A program made the translations under genes and the position numbers. Below, piece by piece: positions 25,947 through 43,813 of a stretch of 64,000 bases of DNA. Within the stretch, counting starts at the first letter, position 1. Every line of letters starts with the position of its first letter. Below the pieces are notes generated by a model. The model ran no database searches, was not told the origin of the DNA, and saw only the letters and a program-made list of their open reading frames with translations. Origin of the DNA: Mrakia gelida (lineage: Eukaryota > Basidiomycota > Tremellomycetes > Cystofilobasidiales > Mrakiaceae). Where the stretch lies: the NCBI GenBank assembly GCA_024345305.1, contig BRON01000007.1:1674001-1738000 (forward strand). The letters are read 5' to 3'.

Positions 25947-26033
25947 GAGGTCGCGTCAACTGCGGGGGCGAGGAGGCTGGAAGGTTTGGTTTCACGGGCG
26001 AGGCTTTGACGAATGTACTTCTATAACGATGTT

Positions 26034-32535
<6,502 letters not shown>

Positions 32536-33026
32536 GCTGAATATGAGATGGCGGTGGTGGTTTGAGAAGAAAGAAGAGAGAAGAGGGCAAGAAGAAAGTG
32601 AAGATCAACGAGTCAGAGCGCGAGGCACCCATGCGAGTCCTTGGTGGCTCCCGAAGAGAGCTTCGGCTCCGCTTATAGACTTGACGAAGGTCTTGGATGA
32701 GCCATGACTCGTGCATCTGCGTGAGAACGAGGTCTCTGAAGTATCCAGAAGCGAGATGGTGGTCGAAGGGCACGGCTGAGATTTGGTGAGCTCGAGCTTT
32801 CCTCCCTTCAGTCTTTGCCTGTCGTGCCGGCTCTCTACTCGGACGCTTGTCAGCTTTTCTAGCTCCGAAGAACAGCGAGATCTGCTTCAGATGATCCTCG
32901 GATGATTTTCCTAGCGAAAAGTTCGCTTTCGGCGCTTTTGCCTCCGCGAGCAACTCCAGCGAACTCTCTGGAAACGAGCTCGTCTCTCCTCCCCTCCCAA
33001 CTGCATTTCGCCTTCCCTCAGCCAAC
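32536..33026. promoter_or_regulatory. Divergent promoter ABCC transporter / SNRNP27-like gene
   Basis: 491 bp between divergent start codons. A minus-strand open frame spans it but has no stop or motif that fits a gene and is best read as leader sequence. Confidence 0.4.
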
Positions 33027-34325
33027 ATGTCACGAGAAGCTCCCCCTCACTCCTCTTCCTCCTCTCGCTACAACGACAATCGACCTTCCAGGGACTACTC
33101 TTCTTCTTCTCGTGGAGGAGGAGGGGGAGGAGGATGGTCGAGACGATCTCCTCCTCCTTCTGACCGACGAAGCGGAGGAGGATACGACCGAGACGATAGG
33201 AGAGACGGAGGAGGAGGATCCAGAGGCGGATGGGGAGGAGGATCGGGTCGAGACAGGGACGATGGTCGTGGCGGAGGAGTAGGAGGGAGGGGAGGATGGG
33301 ACAGGGAGAGAGAGGGAGGAGGAAGGGATCATCGAGACAGCAGGGATTACAGGGACAGAGACGGACACAGGGATCGAGATAGGGATGGGAGAGACTCGGA
33401 GAGGTCGTCTAGAGGTGAGCACCATGATCTAGTGGGCGTTGGAGGAACCTGGGAGAGGATGCAGCGGTGGGATCCGAGGAAGGAAGGAACGACGAAGCTG
33501 ACCTCGACCTTTCCTTCCTTTTTCTCCTTCGTCCAGATCGACCCTCATCCTCTCGTCCTCTCTCCTCTCGTCGTTCAGCATCTCCATCCTCCCCTCGACG
33601 AGATGATCACCGAGCTCCTCTTCCTCCAGCTCCTGCACCTACTGGTCCTGCTCCAAGTGCAGCGAAGCTCAAGGGAGACAGCAAGCCTCCTCCTTCTGGT
33701 TCGTCTCTCTCTCCTCCTCTCTTGCGTCCCCTTTCTCAATGGAGTTCTCTGTTGACTCTCTTACCTCCCGCTTTTCGGTATCTTCAGCCATCAAGTTCTC
33801 CTCCTCCCTCACCGAATCCCCCAACCCCTCCCCAGCAGCCGAACTCGAAGCAGCTCCCGACGGAATGGTCGAGGGTGTCGACGGAGAGTGGGACGAGGAG
33901 GACGTCGAGGAGGACATGGAGGGAGATGGACTTGAGGATGGAGAGGAGGACGAGATGGCTAAGATGATGGGATTTGGTGGCTTTGGGACTTCGAAGGCAC
34001 GTTTTTACCTCGCTCTCGCTCGCGTTCGACCTTCGTTCGCGTCGTACGTTCGCTGACTTGTTGCGCTCTTCTGCTCGTTGGTTTACTGGGCGATCGGAAT
34101 CATTCAGGGAAAACACGTTCCTTCGAACCAGCTCGGAGACGTGGTGATCAAGAAGGTTAGGACTTGGAGACAGTACATGAACCGACGAGGTGGATTCAAC
34201 AGGTTCGTTCTCGTCTCGTCCTTCTCCCTCCGTCGTTATCTCTCTCTTCTCTCTCTATCGCGTCCACTCCTGGCTGATTCGTTCGCCACACATTCTTCTC
34301 CAGGCCTCTTGACAAGATCAAGTAA
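33027..34325 (+). CDS. U4/U6.U5 tri-snRNP-associated 27 kDa-like protein
   Basis: Homologue of SNRNP27, a component of the spliceosomal tri-snRNP that influences 5' splice-site choice during activation. The N-terminal half is Arg/Ser/Gly/Asp-rich (SSSSRYNDNRPSRDYSS, then GGGG and RDRDGHRDRDRDGRDSERSS repeats). The middle is Pro/Ala-rich, then an acidic segment (DGEWDEEDVEEDMEGD). The conserved C-terminal domain is spliced from three exons: MAKMMGFGGFGTSKGKHV, SNQLGDVVIKKVRTWRQYMNRRGGFNRP, ending LDKIK. This domain is the hallmark and is complete. The start is the first ATG after a TC-rich leader. Nuclear location is expected. Confidence 0.9.
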
Positions 34326-34779
34326 AGACGCGTCTCGAGCGCTTCGAGGAGGAGACGGACACCATCTCGTGGTCTGGATCTTTCGCTTTCCCCTTCGTTC
34401 TCTATGTCTACTCGGTTTGTTCTGTGATGACCTCTATCGATAGTGAAGACGAGCTTGTTTTCGAACGGAGAGACGGATTCGGGTTTTCTCGCCGGCTGGA
34501 ACGAAAACCTCGAGCCTCAAAGAAGACGACGAGAGCCGCGTCGCCTCTCGCTCGTTCTGCTCTCGACGAAGCAAAGAATGAAGAGGACAGACCTCAGGGT
34601 TACAGATCTCAGCCTGGATTCTCTCTAGAGCCTTAGTGATGAACTCTTCCGCCACGATCCTCCCAAACAAGCAGCAAAAAAAGTCGAATAATTTCTCCTC
34701 CTTCTCCTCTCCTTCAAAAAGATATCTCTCCTCCCCCCTCCTCCCTTCCCTCCTTCATTTTCTTTCCCACACCCCCTCT
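34326..34779. other. Convergent 3' regions of SNRNP27-like gene and PDI1
   Basis: 454 bp between convergent stops. No gene seen: three overlapping open frames of 60-78 codons exist but lack motifs. Pyrimidine-rich tracts at 34690-34780. Confidence 0.4.
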
Positions 34780-37422
34780 CTAAAGCTCATCGTGCCCACT
34801 CTTCTCCTCAGTCTCCTCCTCTCCTCCAGCGACGGCCCTCTTCACATCCTCCACAACGGTCTCGACCTTCTCCAGGAGGGTCTCTCCCTTCTCGGCGGTC
34901 TCGTTCTTCTTGGGCGACAGGTCCGAAACGGCGTTCTCCTCGACGAACTCGATGAGGGATTCGAGGGATCGATCTCCGGAGTAGTCGATGAACTGGTCCG
35001 ATCCGGCGGGCTTGAACTTGATGGTGGGGAAGCCGGTGACCTTGAAGGGCTCGGTGGGAGGGATGTCGTTCTCCTGGATGGGGAGATGAGAAGAAGAGAA
35101 GAGAAAAGGTGGGGGTGTTAGTTTGAGTGAGACGGAGAGCGAGACGCGAGACGAGGCTGGGAGGGGGCAGAGGAGGGGTGGTGGGAGGGAAGAAGAGAGA
35201 AGAGAGAGGACGAACGGTAGCGTCGAACTTGGCGATCAAGACGGAGGGGATGTCGGCGTACTTGTCTCCGAGGGTGTCCCAGATAGGCTTGAGTCGCTTG
35301 CTGTGAACGAGAAGAAAGGGAGAAGGGGAACAAACGCGTCAGAAAGCTGTTCGAAAGGAAGGAAGACGCGTCTTGTCGAAGATGACGCGACTAACCAGTG
35401 TCCACTGAGGAGAAGAAAGCGAACGAAAGAGGTTAGCTCGAGCTTTCGAGACGAAAGGGAGTGGAGAGAAGTAGACTCACCACCAAGGAGCGTAGAACTC
35501 GACGAAGACGTCCTTCTCGAATCCATCCTCCCAAACGACCTTCTCGTACTCGTCGGAAACCAAGTCCCAGACGCTCTCCTCCTGGGTGGCGGGGATGGCA
35601 GCACTCTTGACGTCGGGCTTGATCTCTCCAGCGTCGAAGCTCTTGACGAACTCCTTGACGGTGCTAGCGTCCCACTTGACGGATCCGCTCGACTTGAGAG
35701 GGTACTTGGTCTGAGCGGCGAGGTCCTGAATGACGAACCCAGGCCAGGACTCGACGTCGAGGTTGAGGGACTTGGCGTGGTCAACGAACTTGACGGCGTC
35801 GATCCAGACGAACGAGAGCTTGCCCTTGTAGTCGGCGGCGATGGGCTCGAGGGTCTTGATGAGCTTGTCGTTGGACTCCTTCTGTTCGGGGTCGACGAAG
35901 ACGTAGGCCAGGGGAATTCCGGCCTCCGAGTAGGACGCGAAGTTCTCGGGCGAGATCTCAGCGAGGAGAGGAATGGCGTTGACCTTGGTCCACGATCCGA
36001 GGGACTCGGCGGTGAGGGCAGAGAAGATCTCGGTGGGGAGGACGTTCTTTCCCTCGTCGAAGGACTTGTAGAGGACGATGGAGGGTTCCGAGGGAGAGAG
36101 ACCAGCGAGAGAGAAGGCCTTGGGGTCCGAAGTGGAGCCGAAGAGGTAGGAGTCTCGGTGAGAGTTGGCGAAGACGTTGAAAGCCTTGTGAGGCTCGGAT
36201 CCAGCAGGAGTGTAGGCGATCAGGACGCTGAAGAGGGAGGGAAGCGAAGGAGAAGGAAGGAGACCGAAGGTGAGCTTTGATTTTTCGAGAAAGGGATGTC
36301 TAGGTTCGTATCGGATGCCATCTCTACAGCACCACCATCTCTCAGCCCACAACAGCCTCCCATCCCAGCATCGCAGCTCTAGAAACTTGGGAGGACGCGA
36401 ATTGAAGCGACGGAACTCACACCTTATCGGCACCCTTGAACTCGTCGTGGTTGGCGGCGGTGACCTCAGAAACGGCAGGAAGGGACTGCTTGACCATGTA
36501 GGCGATGATTCCATCGGCCTTTCGAGGTCCAGTGTAGTCGGAGGGGACTCCAGAGGAGAAGACCTGGGAGGGAAGGGAGGGGAGGGAGGGAGATGGCGAG
36601 CGAAGGTCAGCGAGGGAAGGGAGACGCGTCCTTTGAGCGAACAAATCTTCGAGGCTCACCTTCAGGGTACTGTGAAGAAGGTGAAAGGTGTCGAGATCAG
36701 CTCACTGAGAGACGAGGAGCAGGGAAGAAGGAAGAGGACGAACGGGTAACCTTGAATCCCAAAGTCCTGGCAGAGCTCAGCCTCAACAGTGCAATCCACC
36801 TTAGCAAGCTTGATGTTCTTGGGCTTGAGCTCAGTAGCGGCCTCCTCGTAATGGGGAGCGAGGCTGTATACGTCAACGAAGAGAGAAGGGAGTGAGCTCT
36901 TCTGAAACAAGGCGAGATGGCGAGAGATGTCGAAGGGAGGAGCCGTTCTTCGGCTCTCCCTTCCCTCGAGGCAAACTGAACCCTTCCGAACATTTTCGCG
37001 AGTCCAGACTCGGACACGGAGTAGGTAGGGGGTCGAGCGAGGGACGGGAAAGAGACTCACGCTTTGCAGTGTCCTGTGAGTGAAGAAAATCAAGAACGAG
37101 AGGGAGGGAAGAGAAGGGAACCATCAGTCAGCTCGAGTCTCTCCTTCCCACTCCACCTCTTCTCTTTCGTTTCGTACTGACCACACCAAGGAGCGAAGCT
37201 ATAGCGAAACCAAGATATATAGATGTCTGTACATGCTCTGTTCCTCGCTCGAACGAAACGAGCTCGCGAAAGAAAGGGAAGAGCTCGAACTCACAACTCG
37301 ACGAGCGTGAGACCGTCGCCAGAAACCTCCTTCTGGAAAGCGTCCTTCGTCAGGTCGAGAACGTCCGAAGCGGAAGCGACAGCAGCGAGGGCGAGGATGG
37401 TGAGGGGAGCCGAGAACTTCAT
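34780..37422 (-). CDS. PDI1: Protein disulfide isomerase with HDEL tail
   Basis: ER lumenal oxidoreductase and chaperone. A signal peptide [18 protein letters not shown] precedes a first thioredoxin domain ([43 protein letters not shown]), two redox-inactive b domains (DNA from about 36650 to 35600; [27 protein letters not shown]), and a second active domain ([28 protein letters not shown]). It ends in the ER retrieval signal HDEL followed by TAG (34780-34782). Both CGHC sites are present; the first is assembled over an intron near 37080-37190 and the second over one near 35400-35480. Eight or so introns. Standard a-b-b'-a' architecture of about 500 residues. Confidence 0.96.
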
Positions 37423-38724
37423 GGTCGAGAAAGGGAGGGAAGGGGGGTGGTGGAGAGACTTTTGAGGGTCTGAAGTGGTTGGGAGGGAGGGAGTGATGCG
37501 CTGTCAAGTTGAGCTTGTTCGAAGGGGGAAGGGGGCGTTCGGTCCTTTTTTTCGCAGTTTTTGGTCGGATCTTGTGCGAGAACAGAGCGAAGAGGTAAGA
37601 ACGTACTCAGATGTTTCAGTCGAAGCTAGAAAAAATGCAGCCCGAATAAGGGATGAGAAGGGAGGGAGAGGAAAGTCGCGACGCGAACGAAACGTGCGTC
37701 CGTCCCTCCGATACTGCTCTCCTGCTCCCTCTTTCACCCCAGATTCGAGAGTGATTAGTCGCCAGACAAGAGTCTGACTCTCTTACTGTGGACTCTAGTG
37801 TCTTGGCAGTCAAAGCCAGAGGCGAATCGAAGGAGTGCCAGCACACAACCTCCACGTCCGCGATCGACCATCTCCCTTTCGCGTCGTCGAGCCTCGCCCT
37901 GATCTGGAACGCGGACTGCAAAGGACCGTGACACATATGAAACCTCAGTTTTTGAGCTGTATCATAGAGGCTTGCGATCTGGGATGAAGAAGGCACGAGC
38001 CCCTCAAGTCAGTTTCTTCAGACGCGTCGTTCCCTTCCTAAAGCTCGACCTGCGTCGCTATCTTCCGGAGCTAGATCTCGTAGGTACAGTACTGTACACT
38101 CGGCTGATCCAACGCACCTCCGATGCATCTTTGGTCCCCAAGAGCGGAACAGCAGGCAACGAGTGTAGAAGCCGTCTCGACGCGCGCGTCGTCGTCCTGC
38201 CTCTCCCTCTCGTTAGGATCACCTTCTTCCTTCTCCAGGTCCACGTGTGCCCCCAAGCGTCGCTCCTACGCGATTTATAATTTCAACGAAATCGTGAGGA
38301 CGAGGGGGCGAGTTCCGAAGAGGCATTGACGAGGACAAGAACGAGAGCGCGACACAAGATGTACGGCGGTTTCTGACCAGGATGGGAGGTAGAGGATACA
38401 AAAAACGTAGGTGGACACTGAAGATCATAACGGAGGGTTGGTCTGAAGTCAGCGCTCTGTTGAAGGAAAGTCGAGAAGGGAGAGAGGATCGCGTCGCGGA
38501 ATGAGACGAGCGAACGCTGAAGAGCGAGAAGAGATCGTAGAGGCATGCAGTTTTATTCCTTGGACTACCGATCCAGCCCGTCCAAGTCGACTTCTGAAAC
38601 AAGAAAAACTTCTCGAACTGCTCAGATCTGACTCCGCTTCTTCTCGAGCTCACCTCCTTCTCCCTCTCTTTCGCTTCCCTCCTCCCTCCCCCAACCACCT
38701 GCCCCTCCCCTCCCCTTCTCAACC
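37423..38724. other. 1.3 kb spacer with possible unrecognised minus-strand exons
   Basis: Divergent gap between PDI1 and the mitochondrial RRM gene, longer than most. On the minus strand, stretches near 37790-37980 (LRFHMCHGPLQSAFQIRAR and onward), 38120-38250 and 38500-38640 look protein-like and carry intron-type ends (CTGAC...CAG), but I could not join them in one phase: the donor near 38117 leaves phase 1 while the acceptor before 37991 needs phase 0. It may be a decayed or unresolved gene, or a long leader. A 14-bp perfect palindrome GTACAGTACTGTAC sits at 38084-38097. Confidence 0.35.
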
Positions 38725-40116
38725 ATGTCCCTCCCCCTTCTCCGCCTCGGCTCTCTCCCCTCTCCTCTCGCCTCCACCTCCCGCCTCCTCCTCACCCGCC
38801 CCTTATCCATCACCCCTCCCTCACTCGTCTACACCTCCACCGCTATCGCGCCCGTCCAACCTGATCCTTCCACCTTCGTCTACTCGGACCACCTGAAAGC
38901 CCTCCAAGCTCGAACAGCTCGTCTCCCTCGGAAACAGATCCTCAAGCAGGAAGCTCTCGATGCTGCTGCTATCGCTGCGGGGGAGGTGGTGGAGAAGAAG
39001 CCAGAGGTGAAGAAAATGTCGAAGGACAAGATTTCGGTGAGCTTCCTTCAGTCGCTCCTTCCTTCCCTTCCTTCTCTTCGCCTTGTTTCCTTCATTCTCG
39101 CTCACCCCTTCCTTCTCGCTTTCGTGCCCAGCTCTCCAACCTCCCCCACGGTCTCACTCAAATCGCTCTGAAACAGATCCTGGAAGCGAAGGGCTTGTCG
39201 GTAGGGGCGGTTCGAATCATGGTCTTCCCGAGGTCGGATGGGAGGTTCGTTTCGAGAGGGTACGGATGGGCGACGCTGAAGGATCCAGCTCATCATTCGA
39301 AGGGAATGAAGGCAGCGCTGGGGCTTGATGGGTTGATGATTGATGAGGTGAGTTGGGCTCGCTCGATGGAGGAGAGGGAGGAGGAGGAGGGAGGGAAGAA
39401 AAGGGAGGAGAGGGTGTTGAGCTTCGTTTCGATGCTTTTCTTTCCGAGGTCAAGAGCTGACTCTTGCTGCCCTCTGCGTTTCTTCGCTATCGTCTACAGT
39501 TCCCTCTGAGGGTCGAGGTTCGTTTCCCTTCCTTCCGTTCGGCTTTCGTTGCTCAGTCTCGTTTCGTTCTCAAGCTCACACGTCTCCCTCCTCCCTCCTT
39601 CCCTTTCCCTCCCACTCACCCACAAACCACCTCCCCTCCCACCCACCTACCCACCCTTCTTCCCTACCCCAGGTCGGTCACGCAAAAACCCACAACCTCT
39701 TCTTCTCCCCCTCCCGCATCGCCGCCCGTCTCGCCTGGCGCGAATCCAACCGCCCCCCGCTCGCCGTCCCCGTCCCAGGTCAATGGGCCTTCAAACGCAA
39801 CCAAGCTCTCCTCGCCGCCGGCCTCCCCCTCCCCCTCATCGGTGCCCCCGGAGAGAAATACAACCTCCGAGTCGAGTTGCCGAGTGGGAAACCTCGTAAG
39901 GAGACTGGAGCGGCGGGGATGAGGCATATGAGGAGGTTCGTTCCTGGGGAGGTTAGGCCGGAGGATGGGGAGGAGGGGTATGGGATTAAGAGGAATGATG
40001 GGATGGAGGAGATTCCGGCTATGGTGGGTGTTGGGGGGGAGAGGAAGTGGACGGTGAGGAGGAGGGAGAGGGCTAGGAGGGATGGGTGGGGGAATGAGGA
40101 GCCTGAGGAGGAGTAG
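38725..40116 (+). CDS. Probable mitochondrial RRM-fold RNA-binding protein
   Basis: The N-terminus (MSLPLLRLGSLPSPLASTSR, then LLLTRPLS) is basic, Ser/Leu-rich and free of acids, a mitochondrial presequence by appearance. After a DHLKALQARTARLPRKQ segment, three exons build an RRM-like pattern: LSNLPHGLTQIALKQILEAKGLS (RNP2-like start), VGAVRIMVFPRSDGRFVS, RGYGWATLKDPAH (RNP1-like), ALGLDGLMIDEFPLRVEVGHAK. A C-terminal region follows with HNLFFSPSRIAARLAW, GQWAFKRNQALLAAGLP and an acidic/basic tail ending EEPEEE. I do not recognise a named orthologue; it may be a mitoribosome-associated factor. Fold assignment is by pattern and moderate. Confidence 0.65.
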
Positions 40117-40439
40117 AGGAGGGACGTTTGTGTTTGGGTTGGGAGAGATATGTTTTCGGAGTGGGAGGATTGATGTCGTCGTTACCTACCTACTACTCTT
40201 ATTTTTGGTCGAGGACTGAAGGGCGTGAATGGCGAGAGAGAGAGACACGACTTTCGAACTTGAGCGCGCGTGAGAGAAAGAATAGCGGAGGAGAGATCAA
40301 CAGAGAGCATCGAAGAGCGAGATAGAGAGTCCTGAGAACTAGATATCATCTGGATACGTCGTGGCGGAAAGAAAAGAAAGCAAAAGAGAACCGGAGAGTG
40401 CGACGAAAGAGAGAGAAAGAACCGACGGCGACGCGAGAT
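40117..40439. other. Convergent 3' regions
   Basis: 323 bp between the stops of the RRM gene and ATX1. Purine-rich, with no gene seen. Confidence 0.4.
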
Positions 40440-41543
40440 CTACTTGAACTCCTCACTCGAACGGATCTAGAACGAAAGAGAAAACGAAGGAGTTGACGAG
40501 TCAGCGACAGTTTGAAGAGTGAACTGAGTAGTAATGAACGAGTGTGTGAGATGAAAAGGGGACGCTGGCGAGCTCGAAGAAGCGAGAGAGAGGAGGGCTG
40601 AGTTGAGCTCGAGCTCAACACTTCTTCCCTTCCTCCCCTCCTTCCTTCTGCTCCCCACTACCCTTCCCAGACCCGGGAGCTAGCTCAACCGCCCGTCACC
40701 CGGGCTCCCAATCATATATACTGCAGCTCTAATCCGCCAGCGAGCTCCCTTCCTGGACCCTCCGCGCACACCGTCCTCTCCCACGGTCTCCCTCCTCCTT
40801 CCCATCGTTCCTCCCCACCCCAGAGACTACGACCGGCGAAAAAAGGATCGTGTACTCACCACCTTCCCAGTCTTCCCAATCTTCTCGGTAACGAGCTCGA
40901 ACGGAGGCAGCGGCTGAGCTCCCTCGAGGATCTTGACCGTCTGAGTAGGGAGGTCAACGATGAATTGATCGGCTGTGAACGACGAACACGAACGAGCGAC
41001 GGGAAGGTCAGCTCAAGTTCGAAGCCTTGCTCGACTCTACAAGCTCAGGCTCGTATTTATAACAGAACGAGAGAGCGAGCCCGTCGTTCGTCGTCCTCAC
41101 GACCCTCCTCCCCCTGTTCCCTTTTGCTCCTCCTCGTCTCCCTCCCTCTCATAGCTTCGACTCGGTCGGACTCACCTGGCAGGATCTTAGTCAACGCCCT
41201 AGTAACGGCACCCGAGCAACCTCCACAGGTCATGGTCACGTCGTATTGGTATTTCTGAACGACGAGAGGGAGGAGGTGTCAGCGTCCAGTGAGCTTGGGG
41301 CGAGGGCAGTGGGAGGGGAGGGAGGAGGGGATAGGTGGATGAGGGAGAGGATGGCAAAGAGGAAGGTGGGACGAACAACAGCTGGGGACTGTGTGGGAGA
41401 GAGGTGGAGAAGAGGGAAGGGAGGACGAGAAAGAACGAAGGGGAAAGAAGGGGAGGGAGGGGAGGAGAGGGTGGTCAGCTCAGCTCGTTCGTCTTCGTTC
41501 CTTCTCTTGGTCGTCTGTAGCGTTCGTTCGTACTCACAGACAT
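40440..41543 (-). CDS. ATX1: Copper chaperone Atx1
   Basis: Cytosolic HMA-domain metallochaperone that passes Cu(I) to the Ccc2-type P-ATPase in the Golgi. Four exons encode about 74 residues: ATGTCT (41538-41543), then KYQYDVTMTCGGCSGAVTRALTKILP with the MxCxxC copper site (MTCGGC), then ADQFIVDLPTQTVKILEGA with PPFELVTEKIGKTGKV, and finally IRSSEEFK-stop. The KTGK loop near the C-terminus is the conserved Lys region of Atx1. The gene spans 1.1 kb although only about 225 nt code; its first and last introns (about 280 and 390 nt) are long for this genome and are CT/GA-rich. Start fixed by the Met-Ser exon joined in phase. Confidence 0.92.
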
Positions 41544-42219
41544 CTTGGAGTTGGAAGAGGGAGAGGGAAGAGTGCGAGCTAAGCAGTGGTGGTGGTTGGT
41601 TTGCAAGCAACCTGTCCTTCCCCTGAGCTCGACGAATCAATGAGGAGACGAGATCGGCCAGCTGCCCGAACGCAAGGCTGTTTGTTCTATTTCAGAAAAG
41701 ACCTCACCTCATGAGCTCAAAGTGCCTCGTTTCAGAAAAGAAAAGGGCATGGAGGAGGTTCGTTAAATTCGTGTGTAGTAGCGTAGGTTCTAAAGAGAAG
41801 AGGATAGTAAAGGGAGCTGAGAGGGGGAAGAAGAGAGGGACGAGGGACGGAGGGACGGAGCCGAGACGCGAGAAATCTAGGTAAGGGAGGGGGAGGGTCG
41901 CTAAGGAGAGGGAGGGGAGAGTAGGTAGGGCGAGTAGGCAGCAGAGAGGAGAAGGGAGAAGGGTCGTCTAGAGGGAGCAAGAAAGAGAGGGTAGGAAACG
42001 AAAAGTCAAGAGGAAAACGTGTGTCGAAAGAGCAAAAAGGGTCGTTGAGAGTCGTCTAAGGACGTCTAGGGCTGGAAGAGAGAAGGGAGAAAGGGCGTCT
42101 AGAGGTGAAGAATGAGGCTACCGGGGTTGAGTCTAGGGCTGAGCTACGTAGGAGTGGGTAAGGGAAGAAGGAGGAAAAGCAAGAACGAGAAAGGAAACAC
42201 GCTCGACGCGTCCCCGCTC
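41544..42219. other. Spacer ATX1 promoter
   Basis: 676 bp upstream of ATX1 and downstream of the membrane-protein gene. Mostly AG-rich on the plus strand. A repeated motif TCAGAAAAG occurs near 41690 and 41732 (GTTTCAGAAAAG context), and GTCTAG/CGTCTAG recurs four to five times between 41967 and 42133. No gene supported. Confidence 0.45.
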
Positions 42220-43423
42220 TCAATCGAACCTCCTCCTGCTCCTCGAATCCCCTCTCCTCCTTCGATCCTCGTACGGGCGATCCCTGTCCCCTCCTGCACC
42301 ACCAAGAACGACGACTCCCCGCGTGAAGGTCTCGAATCCTATCCAGAGGACGTCGAGGAGGAAGCGGTGGAGGGTTTGGAGGTGAGGCGAGGTCGCAACT
42401 GAAACGAGCGAGCGAGCAAAACAAAGTCAGCGACGCGAGACGATACGGAGACGGGGGGACGAGAGGGAGAGACGAACCTGCTGTGAGTACGAGAAGGAAG
42501 ATCTCCCGGAGGCGAAGTCGAGAAGCGAGGATGACGGCGACCTGGGACAGGAAGATCACGAAGTGAAGGAGGTGGGTTGGGATCTGGAAAGGTGGTTCGA
42601 GCGAGACGAGTCGAAACAACGGTCAGCCTCGTGCTCTCCTAATCCCCAAAAGTGATGCGGGAGAGTGAAGCACTCACCCCACTACCCTTCAGCCAGCCCA
42701 ATCCACCCACAATCCCATTCACAACCTCCTCCTTCCAATCCCCACCGCTTCCTCCTTCACCTCTCCCCTCGGCCATCGGTGGTCCCTCGAGAGCTTCTCT
42801 CGCTTCGACGTGGGTGTCGAGGTAGCTTGTAGGAACGGAGGATTTGATGGTTGAGATGGAGAGGGTAAGGAGATGAACTGATCTCCAGTCCAAGGACGAA
42901 AGAGAGAAGGAAGGAAGGAAAAGGAAAAGCTCATATCAGCTCAGCTCCAGTGAGAAACAAAGGGCGGAGGTCAACGTCCTCCCCCTTCCCACCCCTCTCC
43001 TTCTGCCTGTTCTTACTCACCTATATACTCCCCCTCATCTTTATTCCCACTCAACTGTCCCCTTCCATCCTCCTCGAGCGCCTCTCCCAGCAACCTCCTA
43101 GCCATCTCCAACTTGGGTCGACTCAATCCGACCACTTTCGCTGCTCCTCCTCCGCCTCCCTTTCCTCCACCCATCCACCCCCTGCTACTGCTGCTGCTGG
43201 GAACAGCCATCGAGCTCGAAGAAGAGGGGAACACGACCATATCCGTCTCGACTTCCATCAGTCCGGATGGGGGCGAGGAAGGTTCGGACGGAGGGGAGGA
43301 GGGAGGCGAAGGAGGAGCAGCAGCGGAGAAGAGAGAAGATAAAGAGGGGATGGACGGTTTCTTGGCCAAGAGAGATCCAGCGTAGGAGTGAGGGAGGGAG
43401 GAGGTCCGGATTCGTTGGAACAT
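42220..43423 (-). CDS. Unrecognised membrane protein
   Basis: Four exons. Start MFQRIRTSSLPHSYAGSLLA; the N-terminal 110 residues are Ser/Pro/Gly-rich. Then come LSRPKLEMARRLLGEALEEDGRG and, after an intron joining in phase, EYIVHLLTLSISTIKSSVPTSYL with a Gly/Glu-rich loop, VVNGIVGGLGWLKGSG, and the two exons THLLHFVIFLSQVAVILASR and LRLREIFLLVLTAVATSPH. It continues RFLLDVLWIGFETFTRGVVVLGG and ends in a strongly basic tail RPYEDRRRRGDSRSRRRFD. Two or three hydrophobic segments suggest a membrane protein with a cytosolic basic tail. I recognise no family. Exon joins are consistent, so I think the gene is real. Confidence 0.6.
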
Positions 43424-43813
43424 GGTCTCTGTAGGTAGGTACGTCGTTGTCAAGGGAGTGGGTGGGGGTGGGTGTCGGAGGAAAGGAAAACGAGAGACAC
43501 AAGAAAGAGGGCCCAAACCGGACGAGGGGGAGAGGGCAGTTTCGAATCGGACGGCTCAATCGGGTGGTTTGACACGTGCGAAAGAGGAAGTTTTTGGGGG
43601 GGAGGGTGCTCGTTTGGGACAGATCTTACGAACGAGCGTGTAGATATGTGTCGTAGCAGTAGAGGGGGAGATCTTGATTTCTTATCGGTTCTGTTTGGCT
43701 GGGACGATCTATCTATCGCTCGTCCCTCCTCGCGTCGCTCGCTCGCTTCTCTGCCCTTTCGTTGGTTCTGTAGGAAGTGTGCTCCCCTTTTTGAAGGCGG
43801 AGAATTTGATCGA
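43424..43813. other. Spacer MFS transporter 3' end to membrane-protein promoter
   Basis: 390 bp, no gene. Includes GGGTGGGGGTGGGTG near 43460 just upstream of the membrane-protein start. Confidence 0.4.

Noticed and set aside
35123..36280. 385-codon plus-strand frame opposite PDI1
   Set aside because: It is the mirror of the PDI1 exons; composition (Gly/Glu/Val/Leu/Asp) follows from PDI codon usage and no domain is seen.
40650..40740. Inverted GC-rich sequence around CCCGGGAGC...GCTCCCAAT resembling a structured RNA
   Set aside because: It lies inside the last ATX1 intron; I could not fold a tRNA with proper A and B boxes, and the match is only a short inverted repeat.
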